Shown in pieces: positions 1 through 13,974 of a stretch of DNA of 64,000 nucleotides. The position numbers and the translations under genes are program-made. How positions within the stretch are numbered: position 1 is the stretch's first letter; every line of letters starts with the position of its first letter. Source of the stretch: Agapanthus africanus (Eukaryota; Streptophyta; Magnoliopsida; Asparagales; Amaryllidaceae); assembly GCA_030015575.1 (NCBI GenBank), contig CM057347.1:507225176-507289175 (forward strand). Direction: 5' to 3'. The notes beneath the pieces are model-generated. The model had not been told where the DNA came from. It ran no database searches and saw only the letters and a list, made by a program, of their open reading frames with translations.

Positions 1-2384
1 ACTTGGTATACCGGTATCCAAATTGAGCAAACTCAGATGTTTTTGATATCTACATCGAATGATATAGATTTTATTAGTTTTATAGTTTTACTGAAAACCT
101 ACCTAAGATAAAGAAAACTGCATTACAATATTAAGTGACGGATCTGGACAGAATCTGTCCTGATTCGCACATTGTTTTTAAATTGGACATAACTCGAACA
201 CCCGATGTCCGTTTGTGACAAAATTTAGATGTGTAGATGCACCATTGATAGAACTATAATTTTCTGTATATTATATTACTTAGGAATGCATGAAACAACC
301 TGATATAGGCTTTGCAATAGAATATATAGTTGCTGTCCAGAAATCTGAATTTCTGTTTTAAACGCTGATATTAAAATGATCATAACTAGAGCTTCAGAAA
401 TCCAAATCTTGTGAATCTTGGTGTTTTAGATAAGTTCATCGAAATACCTACAATTTTCTAATACTTTTCATAACCTGAAAACTGATGGAAATTAACTCAA
501 ACTGCATTTTAAAAATATGTGACGGTGCTGAACAGATTCTGATCTGTTTTGCGCAATGATACGAAAACATATATATCTCTCAAACCGGTAGTCATATTTA
601 GGTAAAACTGGAACTCACGCATGCAAAACATTTAGAGCCATATTTCTGTTTATATTTCGCATTCGTTCAACTTGATTAATTAGTCGTACATAATATTTCT
701 TTACAGCATTGTTTATGGTAGTTACTCGAATAATATACTTGACGCATTTCATGCTATTCGAACATGTATACATATTTATCTTGATCATTAAATTGTTGTA
801 TGTACTTAAAGACGATAATTAAATACTTGAGTTATATTTTGAAAACTATACAAAAATATTTTTACATAAAACCCCCTCAAGTTTATAAATTACCCTTAGA
901 ACCCTAACAATTATAAGACCACGATTCATAATTCTGATTGTCTGACTCGGGTTTGAGTCTGATTAATTTGACTTGAATATGATTCAAGTCAACCTATAAT
1001 CTACAAGATTCCAATTCAAAATGAACACATGACTCCATGAATACAATTATCAATTTATACAATTTGGCTGAACCGAACCATGGATATATTCCTTTTACAT
1101 GATTCTCAGTATTCCATTTACATGACTCTACGGTTACAACCGTTTCCTGATATCATGGTTTCGGTCAGTCAGTCAATCAATCTACAATTACTACAATTTA
1201 CAAGATAACAATACAAATAAGACTTCGCGGGGTTTAAGGGGTAGATTGGTACGGAAGGTGTTAAAGGTGGCACGAGGTGGTCAGATTTAATACACCTAAC
1301 ATGAATCCAGTTGCTGTTGTACCGTGGCATAAACGGTTCCTTGTACTATACGTGCCCTTAGTCTCTGGCATATAGAGACTCCTCTCGTATACACTGGCAT
1401 CCTTCTGTACCAAGCTACAAAACTTGAATATGTTTCAAGTCAATCTATATTCTTTTATATTCCAACTCAAGATGAATACATGAATTCCAGATCCCAGTTA
1501 ACAATCTATATAACTTGACCGAACCGAACCATGGATATTCCTTTTACATGATTCCCAGTATTCCATTTACATGACTCTACGGTTATAACCGTTTCCTGAT
1601 ATCATGGTTTCGGTCAGTCAATCAGTCAATCAGTCAATCAGTCAATCAAAGTCAATCAAGCAATCATTACAAGTTTACAAGATAACAATACAAATATGAC
1701 ATCACGGGGTTTAAAGGGGTAGATTGGTACGGAAGATGTTAAAAGTGGAATGAGGTGGTCAGATTAAGACACCTAACCTATATTCCGTTGCTGTTGTACC
1801 GTGGCATAAACGGTTCCTTGTACTATACGTGCCCTTAGTCTCTGGCATATAGAGACTCCCCTCGTATACACTGGCAGCTTTCTGTACCAAGCTACAAACA
1901 ACATCGTTAAACAATATTCCACAATTTACTACAATACAATACTTTAGAAAATACTATACTCTGTCACTCTCATTCTTCATTCTTCTTTGGGACTTACCGA
2001 GCGACCTGTTCGCTGACGACATTCTATTTCTTTCTTCTTTGAATGTCGTCAGGTGGTTTGGACCCGGCAGAGATTGAGCCATCGCAAGAAGACTTGGAGC
2101 AGTTTACTGAAGACCCTGCACTGTAGTTTCATTGTACACTTTTCCTTTCTGTACTTCTCATTTCCTGTTATGCCACTGTTTAGGCATCTTTTATTTCAGT
2201 TGTATTTCCTTTCATGTATTGTACAAAGAATGTTAATAAATAAAAGTTGCTATTCTTTTTATACTTTTGTCTCTTGTGATTATTTTATATTGCTTAGCTA
2301 CGCTTAGCGTATGTACTTCTGAGTACATACGTAGCGGACCTCGTCGCGTCCACTTCGCCGTACACTGGGAAGCGGGGCGTGACA
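1..2384 (+). mobile_element. Tekay-like Ty3/gypsy LTR, 3' part (element E)
   Basis: This AT-rich LTR-type sequence ends in GGGGCGTGACA at 2384. The last 400 bases match, in reverse orientation, the terminal part of the LTR at 59600-62444: the GCTTCCCAG block next to the end, the run around TAAATAAAAGTTGCT, the ACTTACCGAGCG and TGTCGTCAG blocks, and the GGGGTAGATTGGTACGG motif. The two are therefore one family in opposite orientation. The 5' end of the LTR is outside the window, so I cannot tell a solo LTR from the 3' LTR of a complete element. GC-rich DNA of a different element begins right after 2384, which suggests that E inserted into element D. Confidence 0.75.
971..1888 (+). repeat. Tandem duplication inside LTR E
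   Basis: Two head-to-tail copies of about 450-465 bp, roughly 971-1421 and 1422-1888. Both begin ACTTGAATATG and contain the GAACCGAACCATGGATAT block, the GGTCAGTCA-type short repeats, GGGGTAGATTGGTACGG, and the block ending in CATATAGAGACTCC. The copies differ by scattered substitutions and by the number of TCAGTCAA repeats. The related LTR at the right end of the window has a single corresponding region. Confidence 0.85.
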
Positions 2385-2741
2385 CACTCGTCCGCGTTCA
2401 ACCGGCGGGCCCAGCCCACCAGATCGCAGTTCCCCCACCCAGGGATAACGACTTCCGCAGAAGGGCGGATGACCACGCTCACCTCAGCGTCATCGAACGC
2501 CGGCGTGCCGACTCCGGCAACCAGGGCCCCCATGCAGCGACTGATTCCATGACCCGCTGGGCGCCGCACAGCTCCACGCCGTGGTCTCAGGAAAGACTAG
2601 GCCATCGCCCCGAGATCCGCCGTGCTCTCACACCCCCTGAGGAGGTGTCGGTCAGCTCGCCCGCTTTCAGGCACGACCGACGCCTTCACTCCCGTCGGGA
2701 CCGCGCAAACGGCGCACGTCAGGGCTACTCAAGAAAGACCT
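2385..2741 (+). mobile_element. Internal fragment of Tat-like element D (5' gag region)
   Basis: A GC-rich block between the end of LTR E and the solo LTR C. One frame is open throughout and rich in Arg, Pro and His, as is common for the variable N-terminal part of Tat-lineage gag. Its last five bases, GACCT at 2737-2741, are repeated right after LTR C at 26453-26457. So this block and the gag region at 26453 belong to one older element split by C. Base composition is sharply different from the AT-rich LTRs on both sides. Confidence 0.6.
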
Positions 2742-3369
2742 TGTCACGACCCGAAGGTACGGAACGTGACTGGCACTTAAATTACGAACGTCTAAAGACG
2801 TAACGTAATCTATGTAAGCCAAAACCCAGAAATCTAAACCATTTAAGGAAGTAGAGTAAAGGAAAACTTAATTTAAAAAAAAATAAAGTCATATCAAAAG
2901 CATTTTAAAACATCAAATTTTTCCGAAAATTTCGGCAGAGTCTCCTTTTTGGATATAGTGCCCTCAAAGTCAATTATTGGATCACAGGCACGTGATTGCA
3001 ATGATTGAGGGAGGACCTATACCGGTTGGACAGTCTTACTCAAGATGATAGTATGCTATCTGGTTTATCTTTATCATCGTGTACAGCTTTAGGTGACCTT
3101 ACAGATCACTATTACACATTGATAGAGCCCTTAGGATTCTTGCTTGACTACCAGCAGTATGATGGCGATCATATACGTGGGAGCTGGGGTCTATAAGCAC
3201 ATCCTTAAAAGGCCCCTAGTCATGGGAGTTTCGAGACTGAGCATCGATACTCCATTAGTAGACTAGTGTATACAGTCGAGACCCCGACGAGGGGCGGTGG
3301 CCGGTCTCACAAGCCATTGGTGTCAGTTGGTTCACCTAAGATGTATACTGGTGCTCATTGGGTTATAAG

Positions 3370-5592
3370 TGTTAGTTGTATGTATGCCCTAGAGGCCAGT
3401 ATTGTACAGATGATGTATTTTATATTGGATGCTTGGACATATATAGAGATGACTTTCTTGCTCGATATGATAGTATGCTATCTGGTTGCTCTTTATCTTA
3501 ACATGTACACTTGTCTCTTTAAACTGTCTTATAGTTACATGTTGGTAAAGCCCTTAGGATGTGTACTTGACTACCTGGACTATGATGCAGATCATACTAG
3601 TGGGGACATGGTAGTCCATAGGTACATCCTTCAAGGTCCCTAGTCGTGGGTGTATCGAGACGGGGCATCGATATACCAGTGTAGACTAGCGTATATGCTT
3701 CTCGACCCATGAGATGGGCGATGGATGATCCCATATCCATTGGTGTTTGACATCAGAGATGGTATACGGGTGCTCAGTGGAGACTGGGTACACTGGACGG
3801 ACTCGCCGAGAACTCCCAGATGGTATTATACCTCACGTCAGATGGCAGTTCTCAGGTGACACTTGTGCAGGTTAGTCTGTAGACCCGAGATCGTCATAGA
3901 GTCTTGTGTGATTCCCACTGTGCTTCGATCTCCACCTTACCACGTCCATGAGGGCGTGCAAAACGGTGGTTTTTGGGTACAGTCCCGAGTCACATGGAGG
4001 CAATGAGCGATAGGAGGGGTTTCGTCTCTCTCGGTATTGGGGGTTGATGTTGCGCTGTGCTCGATTGGCCGTAACAGGGAAGTCCCTGGCCAGGGCTGAT
4101 AAGAGTTTTGCTGGTAAGTGTTACCAGTAGTTTCTCGACCCGTTATGAGCCTCACATCGGCACGACTTATCGGTTATTGGGGTCTGACGTTTACCACCCC
4201 TAGACTTGATATGCGACATATCAGACGAACAGACCGGATTGTACGGTAAGTGTTACTGGTTGGATTCACAGGAGTGTGAGCGGGCTTGCTCGTCGATCTT
4301 CTGATCGCTTAATACCCGGGTGGCCGTTACGTTTAGCAGACCGCTTGCGGCTTGTGGGTGCTTGATATGATCATCATCTGCTGCCGGCGTATTGACGAGT
4401 CTTTAGAGTCCTACACAGAGGTTTCGTAGCTCAAGCGAAACGAAATAGGAGCGCATATGAGATATGCGCGGGACCGAGAATAATGCGTGTATGTGATACC
4501 GTATTTCATTCTCGCGATGAATGTTTCGATTGGTTGTATGCGATATAACCTAGTTATCGAATCGAAGATTGATTCGATAAGTCGATACATTGGATACTAG
4601 TCGGTTATGTGCGACATGACCGGATCATTGAATCAAGTGTTGATTTAATGATTTAATGTATAATTATATATTTGATATATTACTTTGCATTAACTAGTAT
4701 TGGTTCATTTTAAAAGGATTTTCTCACTTGATGTGCACATAGTATATGTGATATATTTTTTGTGTGCACTTGATTGTATCATGTTTGATGATACATGTTA
4801 ACTTGAGTTTGTGTAAAGATTAAACCATGGTTATATGAATGGTTAGGGTTTTGTTTACTTATTCATTTATTTATTTTGATTATTGATTTTGGAAAAGAAA
4901 ATGGAAATGGTGGCTTTTCTTGTTTCTTTCATGAAGCTTCATGAAGAGTTGAAACCTTGACCATTTTTGTTTTCTTCTCTTAACCTAACCATTCACCTAA
5001 CCCTAGTTTACTCTCTACACTTGACCATGGTTAGTATATGATAAGTATTCATATTATTTTCATTTTTAATCTAACACTTATCATATTCTTTCTTCTTCTT
5101 CATCATCTTGGACAAGAAGAAAAGCTTACTAGCTTTAATGGCATCTTGAGTAAAAGAGTGAGAAATCCAATTCTAAAGTGAACCCACCTCCTATTTCTTC
5201 ATCCTCTACCTCTTGCCAAGTAGTATAGGGTGTTTTCTTCACAAGTTTCATTGCTTGGTGAAGTTGGAGCTTGATCTTGTCTTGCCTCGACGTAGATCAT
5301 CTTCGGCATCAAAGCCGACGACCTAGCCCGCCCATTTCTCCGATGAAGCCGATACTAGAGTCCGGGATCCAATATGGACAGCAAGAGGACGTCTACGTGG
5401 AGCTAAGGAAGTGGAGAACCGGATCTACAAAGGTTGTAGCCTCTTTCTTTTAGTTAAAATGTTAACTAGTTTCACTTTTCGCCTAAACTCTAGTCAACGA
5501 ATCCATATTAGGGTTTCTCGGCACTTGTAAAATTTGAAATTGGCATGGTTGATGCCTTGTGAGACCTCATTAGAGTGCCTAGAAACCCTACA
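3370..5592 (+). repeat. 5' LTR of element B
   Basis: 2223 bp, starting TGTTAGTTGTATG and ending GAAACCCTACA directly before the tRNA-Met type primer site. It matches 11752-13974 along its whole length. The left 560 bases resemble part of element A's LTRs only loosely, so A and B are related but different families. Confidence 0.92.
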
Positions 5593-8500
5593 GTGGTATC
5601 AGAGCCTACCTAGAGCCTTAGGCGAAAGCTAGACGACGTTTGAAATCCGAACGAACATCGAAACCCTAATTTTTCATGCTCTCTGGACTTTTTTCAAAAA
5701 CTGGGTTTTTTCCAGATTAAAAATGCTTAAAAAATTCAGCAGGGAATTCTAAGAATTACGGTGCAAAAATTACTTCATAATATGTCCAAAGTGCGGCGGA
5801 ACCGCGGCAGAAGCCTGGCTTCTGCGGTGGTTCCGCGGCCATCTGATGACGTCACCTTCCCATTTTTGCACAGTAATTCCTCTTTTCTGATTCTGAGTTT
5901 TCTGGAAATTTTTAATTTGACTCAAGAGTTGAGTTTTCTGGGGTATTTTAGAGCTTCGATGATTCGATCGGAAATTTCAAACTTTGTCTATGTGTTTTCC
6001 GGATATTTAGAATATGTTAAAAGGTTCGACCGGATGTAAATACCCAATCTTTCCCCTGCCGGGAAATTTCCAATTGTTGGACTTTTCCGTAGTTTAATGA
6101 CGTTCTAAGTAGTGCAAGTAACGCGATGGTCTCTCTAGAAGACAACAAACCTTAACTCGATTATGTGACCGTCTTGAACTGCCCTTTGAACCTTAGGGTT
6201 TAGGACAGTACGGCGTGCCACATGTAAGGCGTTGGCTTGACCCTTCAACGGCTGGACCGTTGGTACTGAGGCATGAAGTGAATGTCTTTGAACCTATTTC
6301 ATGTGTTGAACGATTTCGGGAAAACTTGGGTGTTCGAATGTTCGATCGGAAAGTTTAATATTTTCTATTTATCCGGAATGGGATACAATAATTGGAATTC
6401 ACAAACAGTTATGAAATAACTAAATGAATGTTATAAATCTAGTGGTTTAGTCTCACTTGATATTGAAAAGAGTTTTCGATAATGAGACTAAAATGCGGGG
6501 TTTATAATTGTTAGGCATGTGATGTCTAAATATTTCATTTGATTAGGCATGCGATGTCTAAAGAGATTGCGGATTCCAACTGTTGTAGTTTTACACTTTC
6601 TTTTCTGTGACCGTAAGTGTAATATGTGATATCGCCGGTTTCGTTGCTATATGTCAACGACAATTGGGATGCGCATATTTACTTACGTTGATGACATATG
6701 ATGTTATGTGTTGCTGGATATGTTATATTGGATCGTCGTGTTTGAATAGCCGGGGGGTTTTATGTGATATGAGTGTTTTTCATTTTCATTCATGTAAAAA
6801 ATTGTATGTAATATTCTTTTATTGGGGCACTTCCAGGTTGCGGAAGATGTCACCCTTTGTATATTATTTACTTTTCCGCACTAGGATAGACCCAAGGAGG
6901 GGAGCACAAGTAACCGGGTTCTAGGGTCCAGTGGGAGACCATCTCGAGGAGTCGAGTCCGGGTCTCCTAACCCTAGAATTGGTAGGGTTGCTTGCCGCTC
7001 TCGTAGGGGTCTAGGGGTGTGGGATTGGCTATTCATCACGACCGTGGAATCCGTGTTTTATACTGGCTCGTATTAAAAACACGGACGTCCTAGTATATCC
7101 AATATTTCATATGATATTTTCTGCTGCGATATCTGTGATGTGATCATTTGATATGTTCTGATGGATACAGTATATAGTATATATAATATATTATATAGAC
7201 GTTACTTATGTTTTGCACCCGCACTAGCCCTGCCCTGCTCTGTCGTTCGTTACCTAACCTAACGGTGCACGAGGGGACATCGAGGCGAATGCGGATGACA
7301 TAAGTGTACGTCGTATTTATCTGTGATGTTTAGGTGACTTAAATGATGGGACTTCATTAATGTGATTAATGAAAGAAAAGAAACCTAAAAGATGTTGTAG
7401 AATCAAATTTTAAACAAAAAGGGTAGCTACAGTTTTGCTTTGCATAGCGGTATATATGATATACCCTGCACCTTATTCGATGAGGAAAGGGCCGAGATCC
7501 CTTTACCGGGAGTGACCCCTTTAGCAATAACTGGCAGATGCTACACACTCGGTTTGACTTTTGATTGCTTCTATAGTTTCTGCTTTGCACAGTGATATAT
7601 ATGATATATCCCGCACCTCATTCGACGAGGAAAGGGCCGACGATCCCTTCACCGGTAGTGACTCCTTTAGCAAAACTAGAAAAGCCTCAAAATCACTCCA
7701 TTTCAAAACTTCATTTGATTCTACAACGATATCAAGTTCATTACGCAATAGGTTTTCAGAAAAACCTGTCGTAGCCCTCCGTCATTTCAGATAAGTACTA
7801 GTTAGTATTCGTGCTACGTTTGTTGACTATGTTAAGGCGTAGTGTGCGGTAGCTGATTGGTGCTTATCTGTATAAGCATATGATGCGATTGGATTAGGGT
7901 AGTCATGCGACTTTGTTGACTATGTTAAGGGTCGTGCGGGTGGGTTTAATTCAATCATGAAATGACGGGTTGAACTTGACTAGCACTTATGATTTGCTGA
8001 CTATGTTAAGGTCATATAGCTGCTAGGGGCAAAATATTATCGGGAATTTCAAGTGTTGAAATTTGTAATGAGATTGCATACCTTCTATGAGATAGTTGGA
8101 TCCCAATACCCACTGCGAGTAAGAGTTACTCCCGGGAGAGTTTTACACATTACAATTAGCCGATCAAGTAGGTGTCTAGAAAGGTGTCAACGGGGTTACG
8201 CCTCTGGGAAAACGAGGTTTACTTTAATTAGGTCCGTGCGAAAGCACGGGGAACCTCCCTCAAAGTACCGACACTGGCCTGGCTGAAAGATTGGCGAAGT
8301 TGTAGGGTGTAATTAATCCCAGCTAGTCTTTCCTTTTAGGGTTTGAAGGAAGATTTGATAAAAACCAGTGGGAGCCATCCTGATTAGATAAGATAATAAC
8401 CAATCTGATCTTGCAAGAGCATACGCTAAAGTGTTTTCTTCTCTCTCTCTCCAGGTAGCGACCATTTCATGCCCTAATAAAGATAATAATATGGATGTAT

Positions 8501-8613
8501 TGACTGAACCCGCATGTTATACTGTGCTGGGGAACGTTGGTTCCGTTCTTTCTTATAAAGGTTATGGGAATGAATAGGACATAGGGGAATACCAGGATTC
8601 CCATGCCACCCGA
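5593..8613 (+). other. Long untranslated leader of element B
   Basis: About 3 kb between the primer site and the protease with no long reading frame. It holds a strong GC-rich imperfect hairpin (5792-5842). It has two copies of a module with GAGGAAAGGGCCGA and CCGGGAGTGACC (about 7425-7530 and 7575-7680), and three copies of a GTTGACTATGTTAAGG motif (about 7819, 7911 and 7993). A polypyrimidine run of CT repeats ending in AG lies just upstream of the pol region (about 8432-8456). The same architecture recurs in element A. Long leaders are known in the BARE/Angela group. I see no convincing gag. Confidence 0.7.
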
Positions 8614-11600
8614 ATGAAGAAAGTACATGTTGATGCATTTTCTTCGGGTGTGTTCGTTACAGAGAATTGTTTCTCCATTTGCTCTACGTCCTGGGTATTA
8701 GATACCGGATCAGGATCCCATATATGTAATCAGTTACATGGGCTCAGGAAAGGTAGAGAACTTGGAGAAGGTGATAAAGACATTAGAATTGGAAATGGTG
8801 CAATAATTGCAGCTAAGACTATCGGGGAATATCACCTTGCATTACCAACTGGTAATACATTGGTTCTGAACGAATGCTATTACATGCCGAACCTGATATG
8901 CAACATTATATCGGTTTCTTTGTTGAGTAAAGAAGGATATAATTTTGTATTACAGGACAATTTTATGAACATTTTCCGTAACCAAAAGTTGGTTGGATCA
9001 GGCACGTTGTGCAATGGCATTTATGTTCTAAATCAATCAACAGTTCTGAGCATAACAAACACACACAAGAGGAAGAGTTCAGAACTGAACGAATCCTTCT
9101 TGTGGCATTGTAGACTGGGTCACATCAATGCGACACGACTGGCTAAGTTGCATAAGGATGGATATTTGAAACCATTCGAATTTTCATCTTATGACACTTG
9201 CCAGTCATGTCTCAAAGGCAAGATGACCAAAACTCCGTTTACGGGACACGGAGAAAGAGTTACCGAACTCTTGGGACTGATACATAGTGATGTATGCGGT
9301 CCCATGTCTACACATGCCAGGGATGGTTCTTCATACTTCATTACATTCACTGACGATCTCTCTAAATTCGGATATGTGTTCCTGATGAAACACAAATCAG
9401 AAGCTTTTGAGAAATTTAGAGAATATAAACAAGAAGTCGAGAACCAAACCGGAAAAAGTATTAAAATCCTACGATCTGATCGAGAAGGTGAATACTTAAG
9501 CAATGAATTCCCGGACTTCCTAAAAGAGAATGGGATTCTCTCTCAGCTGACTCCTCCATATACACCACAGCACAACGATGTATCAGAACGGAGGAACCGC
9601 ACCCTATTAGATATGGTGCGCTCTATGATGAGCACAGCTGAGTTACCTATTTCCTTCTGGGGATATGCGCTGGAGACAGCTGCATACCTATTGAATCAAG
9701 TTCCATCTAAATCTGTATCTACCATACCATATGAGATATGGAGTGGGAAGAGACCATATTTTAAACGAGTTAAGATATGGGGTTGTCCGGCCTATGTCAA
9801 AAGGCAAAATCCAGACAAACTCGAGGCACGGTCAGTTCTTTGCAAGTTTGTGGGATATCCTAAGAATTCACAAGGATATTTTTTCTACCATGCTGAAGAA
9901 CAAAAGGTGTTTGTTTCTCAATATGCCACCTTTTTAGAAAAGCAATTCCTTGAAAATGAAATTAGTGGCAAAGTGGTAGAGCTGGAAGAAGTTCCAGATA
10001 CGCAAACCGTAAGTGAAGATTTAGTGGAACCAGAAGATTCAGTAGCTCCCAATGAACCTCAGTCTCTCCGCCGATCTAGTAGGGTTCCTCGCCAACCTGA
10101 GAGATACTACGGTTTTCTCATGGATGGTGGGAGCGAGGATTGCATCATGGAGGATGATGACCCAACTAGCTTCGAGCAGGCCATCACGAGTAGGGACTCA
10201 GTGAAATGGCTGGATGCTATGCGGTCCGAGATGGAATCCATGTACACCAACAAAGTATGGACTTTGGAAGTTGCTCCTGAAGGGGTAAAACCCATTGGGA
10301 GAAAATGGATCTTCAAAAAAAAAACTTGGTGTAGATGGGAAAGTGGAGACTTTCAAAGCTAGACTTGTTGCAAAGGGTTTTCGTCAAAGACCAGGTGTGG
10401 ACTATGACGAAACCTTTTCTCCAGTGGCTATGCTAAAATCCATCCGGATCATGCTTGCCATCGCTGCATATCATGACTACGAAATCTGGCAAATGGATGT
10501 TAAGACCGTCTTTCTAAATGGTGATTTAGAAGAGTGCGTGTACATGACTCAGCCAGAGGGCTTCGTAGACAGTGGGAGCAGCGGGAAGGTGTGCAAGCTG
10601 CTTAAATCCATTTATAGATTAAAGCAAGCATCGCGGAGTTGGAACATCTGCTTTGACGTCGTTATCAAAGAGTTTGATTTCGTCAAAAACCCAGATGAAC
10701 CTTGTATCTACAAGAAGGTAGCAGAGAGTAAGGTTGTCTTCCTCGTATTATACGTGGACGACATACTCTTGATAGGAAATGATATTCCTATGCTGCAATC
10801 GGTCAAGCTCTTCTTATCACAAAGATTCTCAATGAAAGATCTTGGTGATGCCTCCAGCATATTGGGAATTAGGATCTATAGGGATAGATCCAAACGGATA
10901 TTGGGATTGTCCCAATCCAGGTACATTGACACCATACTAAAGAGGTTTAGTATGGAAGAATCCAAGCGTGGGAACTTGCCCACGATCTCTGGAGTCACTC
11001 TCTCCAAAGAGATGTCTCCCAAGACTGATTTGGAGAGAGCTCGCATGCAAGGGATACCCTATGCTTCGGCTGTAGGCTCTATCATGTACGCGATGCTATG
11101 TACCAGACCTGATGTAGCATACTCACTAAGTGTAGTGAGCAGGTATCAAGCTGATCCTGGAGAGAGTCACTGGACAGCTGTGAAGAGCATTCTCAAGTAC
11201 TTGCGAAGGACTAAAGAGATGCTCTTGGTGTATGGTAACGGAGAACTCCAAGTGGAGTCCTTTACTGATTCGAGCTTCCAGAGTGATAAGGACGACTCTA
11301 AGTCGCAGTCGGGATTTGTCTTTACCCTTTACGGAGGGGCGGTTAACTGGAAGAGTTCCAAGCAGGAAACCGTGGCAGACTCGACGATGGAGGCTGAATA
11401 CATCGCTGCCAACGATACTGCTAAAGAGGCTGTCTGGATCAAGAAGTTCATTACTGAACTTGGTGTGGTTCCATCCATTGAGCATCCAAGACCTTTGTAT
11501 TGCGATAACAATGGAGCGGTGGCTTTGGCCAAGGAACTCAGGTCCCATCAGCGATCCAGGCATATTCTGAGGCGGTATCACCTGATCCAGAAGATAGTTG

Positions 11601-11731
11601 ATCGCCGGGAGATCGAGGTCAGGAGGGTTGACACGAAGAACAACACGGCGGATCCACTCACGAAGGCCATTCCCCAGATACAGTTTGAGAGACTCTTCGG
11701 GATGCTCGGGATGCGATACTACAGTAGCTAG
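8614..11731 (+). pseudogene. Pol region of Copia element B (PR-INT-RT-RNase H)
   Basis: The order is Copia-type. Protease has DTGSGSH near 8701-8721. Integrase has its zinc finger with WHCRLGH near 9103 and CQSC near 9200, and DDE-core text SDVCGPM near 9287, SDREGEY near 9475 and PYTPQHN near 9559. Reverse transcriptase has AFLNG-like VFLNGDLEE near 10510 and the catalytic YVDDILLIGN near 10752. RNase H has DSTMEAEYIA near 11380 and ends with ADPLTKAIP near 11650. The sequence runs close to the 3' LTR as in BARE-1/Angela. It is a young copy with about one break and should be read as a fossil. Confidence 0.93.
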
Positions 11732-11751
11732 CCCTAGTGCAAGTGGGAGAT

Positions 11752-13974
11752 TGTTAGTTGTACGTATGCCCTAGAGGCCAGTATTGTACAGATGATGTAT
11801 TTTATATTGGATGCTTGGACATATATAGAGATGACTTTCTTGCTCGATATGATAGTATGCTATCTGGTTGCTCTTTATCTTAACATGTACACTTGTCTCT
11901 TTAAACTGTCTTATAGTTACATGTTGGTAAAGCCCTTAGGATGTGTACTTGACTACCTGGACTATGATGCAGATCATACTAGTGGGGACATGGTAGTCCA
12001 TAGGTACATCTTTCAAGGTCCCTAGTCGTGGGTGTATCGAGACGAGGCATCGATATACCAGTGTAGACTAGCGTATATGCTTCTCGACCCATGAGATGGG
12101 CGATGGATGATCCCATATCCATTGGTGTTTGACATCAGAGATGGTATACGGGTGCTCAGTGGAGACTGGGTACACTGGACGGACTCGCCGAGAACTCCCA
12201 GATGGTATTATACCTCACGTCAGATGGCAGTTCTCAGATGACACTTGTGCAGGTTAGTCTGTAGACCCGAGATCGTCATAGAGTCTTGTGTGATTCCCAC
12301 TTTGCTTTGATCTCCACCTTACCACGTCCATGAGGGCGTGCAAAACGGTGATTTTTGGGTACAGTCCCGAGTCATATGGAGGCAATGAGCGATAGGAGGG
12401 GTTTCGTCTCTCCCGGTATTGGGGGTTGATGTTGCGCTGTGCTCGATTGGCCGTAACAGGGAAGTCCCTGGCCAGGGCTGATAAGAGTTTTGCTGGTAAG
12501 TGTTACCAGTAGTTTCTCGACCCGTTATGAGCCTCACATCGGCACGACTTATCGGTTATTGGGGTCTGACGTTTACCACCCCTAGACTTGATATGCGACA
12601 TATCAGACGAACAGACCGGACTGTACGGTAAGTGTTACTGGTTGGATTCACAGGAGTGTGAGCGGGCTTGCTCGTCGATCTTCTGATCGCTCAATACCCG
12701 GGTGGCCGTTACGTTTAGCAGACCGCTTGCGGCTTGTGGGTGCTTGATATGATCATCATCTGCTGCCGGCGTATTGACGAGTCTTTAGAGTCCTACACAG
12801 AGGTTTCCTGGCTCAAGCGAAACGAAATAGGAGCGCATATGAGATATGTGCGGGACCGAGAATAATGCGTGTATGTGATACCGTATTTTATTCTCGCGAT
12901 GAATGTTTCGATTGGTTGTATGCGATATAACCTAGTTATCGAATCGAAGATTGATTCGATAAGTCGATACATTGCATACTGGTCGGTTATGTGCGACATG
13001 ACCGGATCATTGAATCAAGTGTTGATTTAATGATTTAATGTATAATTATATATTTGATATATTACTTTGCATTAACTAGTATTGGTTCATTTTAAAAGGA
13101 TTTTCTCACTTGATGTGCACATAGTATATGTGATATATTTTTTGTGTGCACTTGATTGTATCATGTTTGATGATACATGTTAACTTGAGTTTGTGTAAAG
13201 ATTAAACCATGGTTATATGAATGGTTAGGGTTTTGTTTACTTATTCATTTATTTATTTTGATTATTGATTTTGGAAAAGAAAATGGAAATGGTGGCTTTT
13301 CTTGTTTCTTTCATGAAGCTTCATGAAGGGTTGAAACCTTGACCATTTTTGTTTTCTTCTCTTAACCTAACCATTCATCTAACCCTAGTTTACTCTCTAC
13401 ACTTGACCATGGTTAGTATATGATAAGTATTCATATTATTTTCATTTTTAATCTAACACTTATCATATTCTTTCTTCTTCATCATCATCTTGGACAAGAA
13501 GAAAAGCTTACTAGCTTTAATGGCATCTTGAGTAAAAGAGTGAGAAATCCAATTCTAAAGTGAACCCACCTCCTAATTCTTCATCCTCTACCTCTTGCCA
13601 AGTAGTATAGGGTGTTTTCTTCACAAGTTTCATTGCTTGGTGAAGTTGGAGCTTGATCTTGTGTTGCCTCGACGTAGATCATCTTCGGCATCAAAGCCGA
13701 TGACCTAGCTCGCCCATTTCTCCGATGAAGCCGATGCTAGAGTCCGGGATCCGATATGGACAGCAAGAGGACGTCTACGTGGAGCTAAGGAAGTGGAGAA
13801 CCGGATCTACAAAGGTTGTAGCCTCTTTCTTTTAGTTAAAATGTTAACTAGTTTCACTTTTCGCCTAAACTCTAGTCAACGAATCCGTATTAGGGTTTCT
13901 CGGCACTTGTAAAATTTGAAATTGGCATGGTTGATGCCTTGTGAGACCTCATTAGAGTGCCTAGGAACCCTACA
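11752..13974 (+). repeat. 3' LTR of element B
   Basis: 2223 bp, same length as the 5' copy and about 98.6% identical by eye. It follows the purine tract AAGTGGGAGAT and is followed by ATGAG, the right TSD copy. Downstream the interrupted LTR of element A resumes with TACACCGGACAGGACTCGCC. Confidence 0.93.

Larger units (their letters stand above)
3370..13974 (+). mobile_element. Angela-type Ty1/copia element B, young and nearly whole
   Basis: Two equal 2223-bp LTRs (3370-5592 and 11752-13974) begin TGTTAG and end CCCTACA. A tRNA-Met type primer site (TGGTATCAGAGCC) starts at 5594, and the purine tract AAGTGGGAGAT sits just before the 3' LTR. The flanking TSD is ATAAG/ATGAG, one base different. 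I count about 30 LTR differences by eye, about 1.4%, so it is younger than its host A. Pol domain order is protease, integrase, reverse transcriptase, RNase H, which defines Copia. The RT and RNase H text closely resembles the BARE-1/Angela group. About one break is visible in pol, and no gag frame is evident between the primer site and protease. Confidence 0.93.

Noticed and set aside
2267-2803. A 178-codon frame as a host gene
   Set aside because: It crosses the end of LTR E, the gag fragment of D and the start of LTR C, three separate units.
11126-11581. 151-codon minus-strand frame
   Set aside because: It is a shadow of the RNase H region of Copia element B.
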